The notes under the pieces were generated by a model that had not been told where the DNA came from, searched no databases, and was given only the letters and a program-made list of their open reading frames with translations. From Plotosus lineatus (taxonomy: Eukaryota; Chordata; Actinopteri; Siluriformes; Plotosidae), in assembly GCA_024760905.1 (NCBI GenBank), contig CM045750.1, forward strand, positions 16,947,919 to 17,011,918: a stretch of 64,000 nucleotides of DNA, given 5' to 3'. The position numbers were made by a program, and so were the translations under genes. This document shows positions 61,535-64,000 of the stretch, piece by piece (the first letter of the stretch is position 1; every line of letters begins with the position of its first letter).

Positions 61535-61594
61535 CTTGTGTAGATTTCCTCTGGGTAGGAGGAAACCGAAGTACCCAGAGGAAATCTGCACAAG
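61535..61594. repeat. 23-bp inverted repeat with 14-nt spacer
   Basis: Arms 61535-61557 and 61572-61594 pair at 22 of 23 positions. Left arm is sense SINE-A and right arm is antisense SINE-A, including the spacer ggaggaaaccgaag. Confidence 0.92.
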
Positions 61595-61613
61595 TTTGGC
61601 GAGCTGTCTAGGG

Positions 61614-61818
61614 CAGTGTTTCCCAACCCCTGTTCCGCGGCACATTAGTGTGCCGTGAGAAATCATCAGGTGTGCCGCGGAAGATTAACCGATTTCACTT
61701 AGCGTGTAGTAACAGTGCTGTTCTGCTAGAGGGCAGTATCATTTTTGTTCCATGGTGTGCCTCGTGATTTTTCTAATGTAAAAGGTGTTCCTTGGCTCAA
61801 AAAGGTTGGAAAACACTG
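61614..61818. mobile_element. hAT-like MITE, 205 bp, 8-bp TSD
   Basis: Left CAGTGTTTCCCAACC and inverted right CAGTGTTTTCCAACC. gtctaggg (61606-61613) and gtctgggg (61819-61826) form an 8-bp duplication with one change. It interrupts a SINE-A. Confidence 0.88.
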
Positions 61819-61926
61819 GTCTGGGGTATACCTCCACCCTCGCCCAGAGTTGGATGAGATAGGCTCCAGTCTCTCTGTAACTCTAATGTAATAATAAAGT
61901 GGTTGGGCAATTGAATGAAGGAACAA

Positions 61927-62761
61927 AGTGGATTTCAAAGTGGTATGAGGGTTTGTAGAATGTCTGACTAAACGCTACCTGTGCCTTGTTTGGCTCATTC
62001 ACACCCTCTCTCACTTCCGCATCACTATTTACAGTGCCGCAATCACCTCGCATATGCACTCGCATAATTAGATAACCCATGCACACTGTTTCCTAATGCC
62101 ACAAATCAGATTAGGCCATTGATTCAACAGAAAGGTGGTGAATTATTCATCTTCGCTTACGGCGCCATACCTGGCGTGAGATCCACACAGTAAAACCGAC
62201 ATAGGGAAATACTCTGTGTCTGGCTGGCTGTACCTCTCCCCCAAGTAACTGTCATGACAAGGATGTCATTGCTAACCCAGCTCTCAGAAAAACACCATGC
62301 ATGCCTTGCACTACACATGCAGTCACTGCACAGTCAGTTAGACTGATTATTACTGGCAAGAATGTGTAGTATAAAGTATATTGAACTGGCACTTTCCTAT
62401 TAACTGAGATTGCCCCAGGTTCAGAGTACGGCTCGGGCACACAGGCTGCGCCACAAGAATTCATAAAGTTCCTGATGCTGCAGCCTTCATTGATGTCCTG
62501 CTTTCTGGCATGTTGCACGGCAGAGGATCAATATGACCTTACCGCGGCCGCCTGCTCCTTTGAAACTTAATTACTGATATTCGCCTACAAAGTCATCATA
62601 GCCTGCCTGCCAATATTCAACTGAGATCATTCATAGCCTAATAAAATGGATTATTTATGGGCGACACTATTGATGTCCAGCCGTAGTGGAGGATCTCACT
62701 TCAGCAATAACAATTTAATGTTAAAAAATAAATAAAATTAAAAATAAATGTCAATAAACTA
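61927..62761. other. Intron sequence without recognised features
   Basis: No repeat family or coding signal recognised. Confidence 0.45.
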
Positions 62762-63090
62762 CAGGGTGGTGTAGGGGTTAGTTTACACTCACCTTACATA
62801 CAGCAAGAGAGTCCTGGACTCGGTTGTTCCTGTGTGGAGTGCATATGTTCTCCCTATGCTGGAGTGGGTTTCCTCCAGGTACTGTACTTCCTTCCACAGG
62901 GTGAAGACATGGCTAATTGGCTATTCTAAATTGTCCCTCGGTGTGGATCTGAGTGTGAATGGTTGTGTGTGCGATTTTCCCTGCTATGTTCTGCCTGTTC
63001 AGGGTGTACCCTGCCTTCGCACATTGTTGCTATGGGATACAGCCTCCCTGCAAACCTGATAGGATTAACCAATTCAGAAAAAGTTTGAAA
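62762..63090 (+). mobile_element. SINE-A copy
   Basis: cagggtggtgtaggggttag head, body, and taggattaaccaattcag end. Confidence 0.78.
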
Positions 63091-63111
63091 AAAAACAAAC
63101 AGTGTGAATGA

Positions 63112-64000
63112 ATGAGTTTGCATGTTCTTCTCATACATGTCTGGGTTTCCTCCCGGGTACTCTAGCTTCCTCCTACAGTCCAAAGACATGCACTAGACTG
63201 ATTGGCTATTCAAAATTGCCCCTGGGTGTGAGTATGAGTGTGAATGATTGTGTATACAGTGGTACCTCACCTTACGATATTCCCATTAAATGAAAAATCC
63301 AGGTTATGAAAAACATTTTCCAAAATATTTTGTCTTTGCATACAAAACAAGTTCTCCTTAAGAAAACGCGCCAAACGCACCATTCAAACATTAAAACGCG
63401 TCATTCAAACAATGCACAAGCTGCTCTCCCATCAATGACGTTCAAACATCCCGCCCCACTGGTCTCCCATTGGCTAGGAGGGATGATGTAGCTCCCTCCC
63501 ATTGGCTATTATGGAGATGCATCTTCCATAATGCTTTTCGTGTAAAGGACAGAGTTACTGTTGTTTCATGAGTTTTTTGACTCAGGCTTTTAACCTTGCA
63601 TAAACATTTGTAAGATTATAACTCTGCTAAGAAGACATGGTCAACACACGCGCACACACACACACGCGCGCACACACATGCGCGTGTGATTTCCAGTGCG
63701 AGTGAAAAGAAGAAGCGGGCTTGTGGCATGCGGTTGAGTGATATCGTAAAGGAATATGGCCAAACCCGTCTACCATCGGTATGATATTGAAGCAGAAGGA
63801 GGTCTTAAAAGGTATAATTTTATCATTTTTAAAGGGTTTAGGGGGTAGTATTGGGGGCCTTGGAACGAATCACATGTTTTACATGTAAAATGCGGTTCAA
63901 TTTACGAAAAATCCAGGTTAAGAAAAAGGCTCTGGAACGGATCAATTTCGTAAGGTGAGGTACTGCTGTACGTTACCCTGCAATGTGTGACCCTGCCTTT
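63112..64000 (+). mobile_element. SINE-A copy, 5' truncated, interrupted by TIR-B, cut by window end
   Basis: gagtttgcatgttcttctca to gaatgattgtgta, the transposon, then cgttaccctgcaatgtgtga to the end. Confidence 0.8.
63257..63968. mobile_element. TIR-B transposon, full length
   Basis: Left CAGTGGTACCTCACCTTACG and inverted right CAGCAGTACCTCACCTTACG, TA on both sides (63255-63256 and 63969-63970); 712 bp, non-coding, with a CA/CG-rich simple tract near 63650. Confidence 0.86.

Larger units (their letters stand above)
61430..61925 (+). mobile_element. SINE-A copy with foldback and hAT insertion
   Basis: Head acacaatggtgtgttggtac, B box gggtttgagtccc, body to gatttcctctgggta, then a foldback (61535-61594), then gcgagctgtctaggg, the hAT MITE, and the SINE-A 3' end to ataaagtggttgggc. 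Confidence 0.8.

Overview
This is animal genomic DNA, almost certainly from a ray-finned (teleost) fish. The single recognisable host coding segment is an internal exon of a neuroligin gene (best match in my memory: neuroligin-3, nlgn3) at 41633-42422 on the + strand, with textbook splice sites on both sides. No other neuroligin exon is recognisable here, so the window reads as one exon inside two very large introns (at least 41.6 kb upstream and 21.5 kb downstream). There are no bacterial-type operons, CRISPR arrays, rRNA genes or bona fide tRNA genes.

The rest is a dense mosaic of transposable elements and simple repeats. I use working names. SINE-A is a tRNA-headed SINE of the common fish (Mermaid/DANA-like) type: head with cacggtggcgtagtggttag, body gtgtggagtttgcatgttctc and gggtttcctccgggtactc, tail ctaattaggattaagcggtt plus (gaat)n. 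SINE-B is a second tRNA-headed SINE (ggcagtggtggtctagtgg) that ends in the 3' tail of an RTE-like LINE (cgctgtggcgacccctga). SINE-B/A is a tail-swapped chimera with the SINE-B head and SINE-A 3' end. SINE-C is a third tRNA-headed SINE (ggggccggtggcgtagtgac). SINE-D and SINE-E are fragments of two other fish repeats. DNA transposons are mostly short elements flanked by TA whose terminal inverted repeats start CAG and look pogo/Tigger-like: TIR-A (CAGGGATCCCTC), TIR-B (CAGTGGTACCTC), TIR-C (CAGACGCTCCCC) and TIR-D (CAGTAGGCCCTC). A TIR-C copy still carries the N-terminal helix-turn-helix of a pogo/Tigger transposase. hAT-like elements with 8-bp target duplications and an unassigned family TIR-E (CACCGTATTCGACG) also occur. 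LINE remains include RTE-like 3' ends, an L2/CR1/Rex1-like reverse transcriptase relic, and one further non-LTR C-terminus.

Layout. 1-7 kb: TIR-A, SINE-A, GA/GT-rich tandem repeats, a SINE-B, a SINE-A containing a perfect 41-bp foldback, and a 1.7-kb hAT-like element. 7-16 kb: little-annotated intron, a double-tailed SINE-B, the TIR-C element with transposase relic, LINE C-terminus, several SINE-As and a 480-bp TCTG array. 16-30 kb: nested SINEs with readable target-site duplications, TIR-B, RTE-like LINE in SINE-A, TIR-D in SINE-A, SINE-Bs in an AGT-rich tract. 30-41 kb: TIR-A, SINE-A with SINE-C and SINE-D insertions, L2-like LINE, TIR-D, TIR-E, then about 2 kb of quiet sequence before the exon. 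42.4-64 kb: SINE-A split by TIR-C just behind the exon, AT arrays, a second TIR-E, clustered TIR-A/TIR-B copies, a self-nested TIR-A, a hAT MITE, and a SINE-A split by TIR-B at the end.

I found no new gene system. The most interesting content is evolutionary: a mobile tail-swapped SINE lineage (four copies with their own target-site duplications), one insertion carrying both tails in series, multi-layer nests that can be ordered in time, foldback hairpins made inside SINE copies, and several related TA-targeting transposon families. Identities of repeat families are from memory of fish repeats and were not checked against a database.
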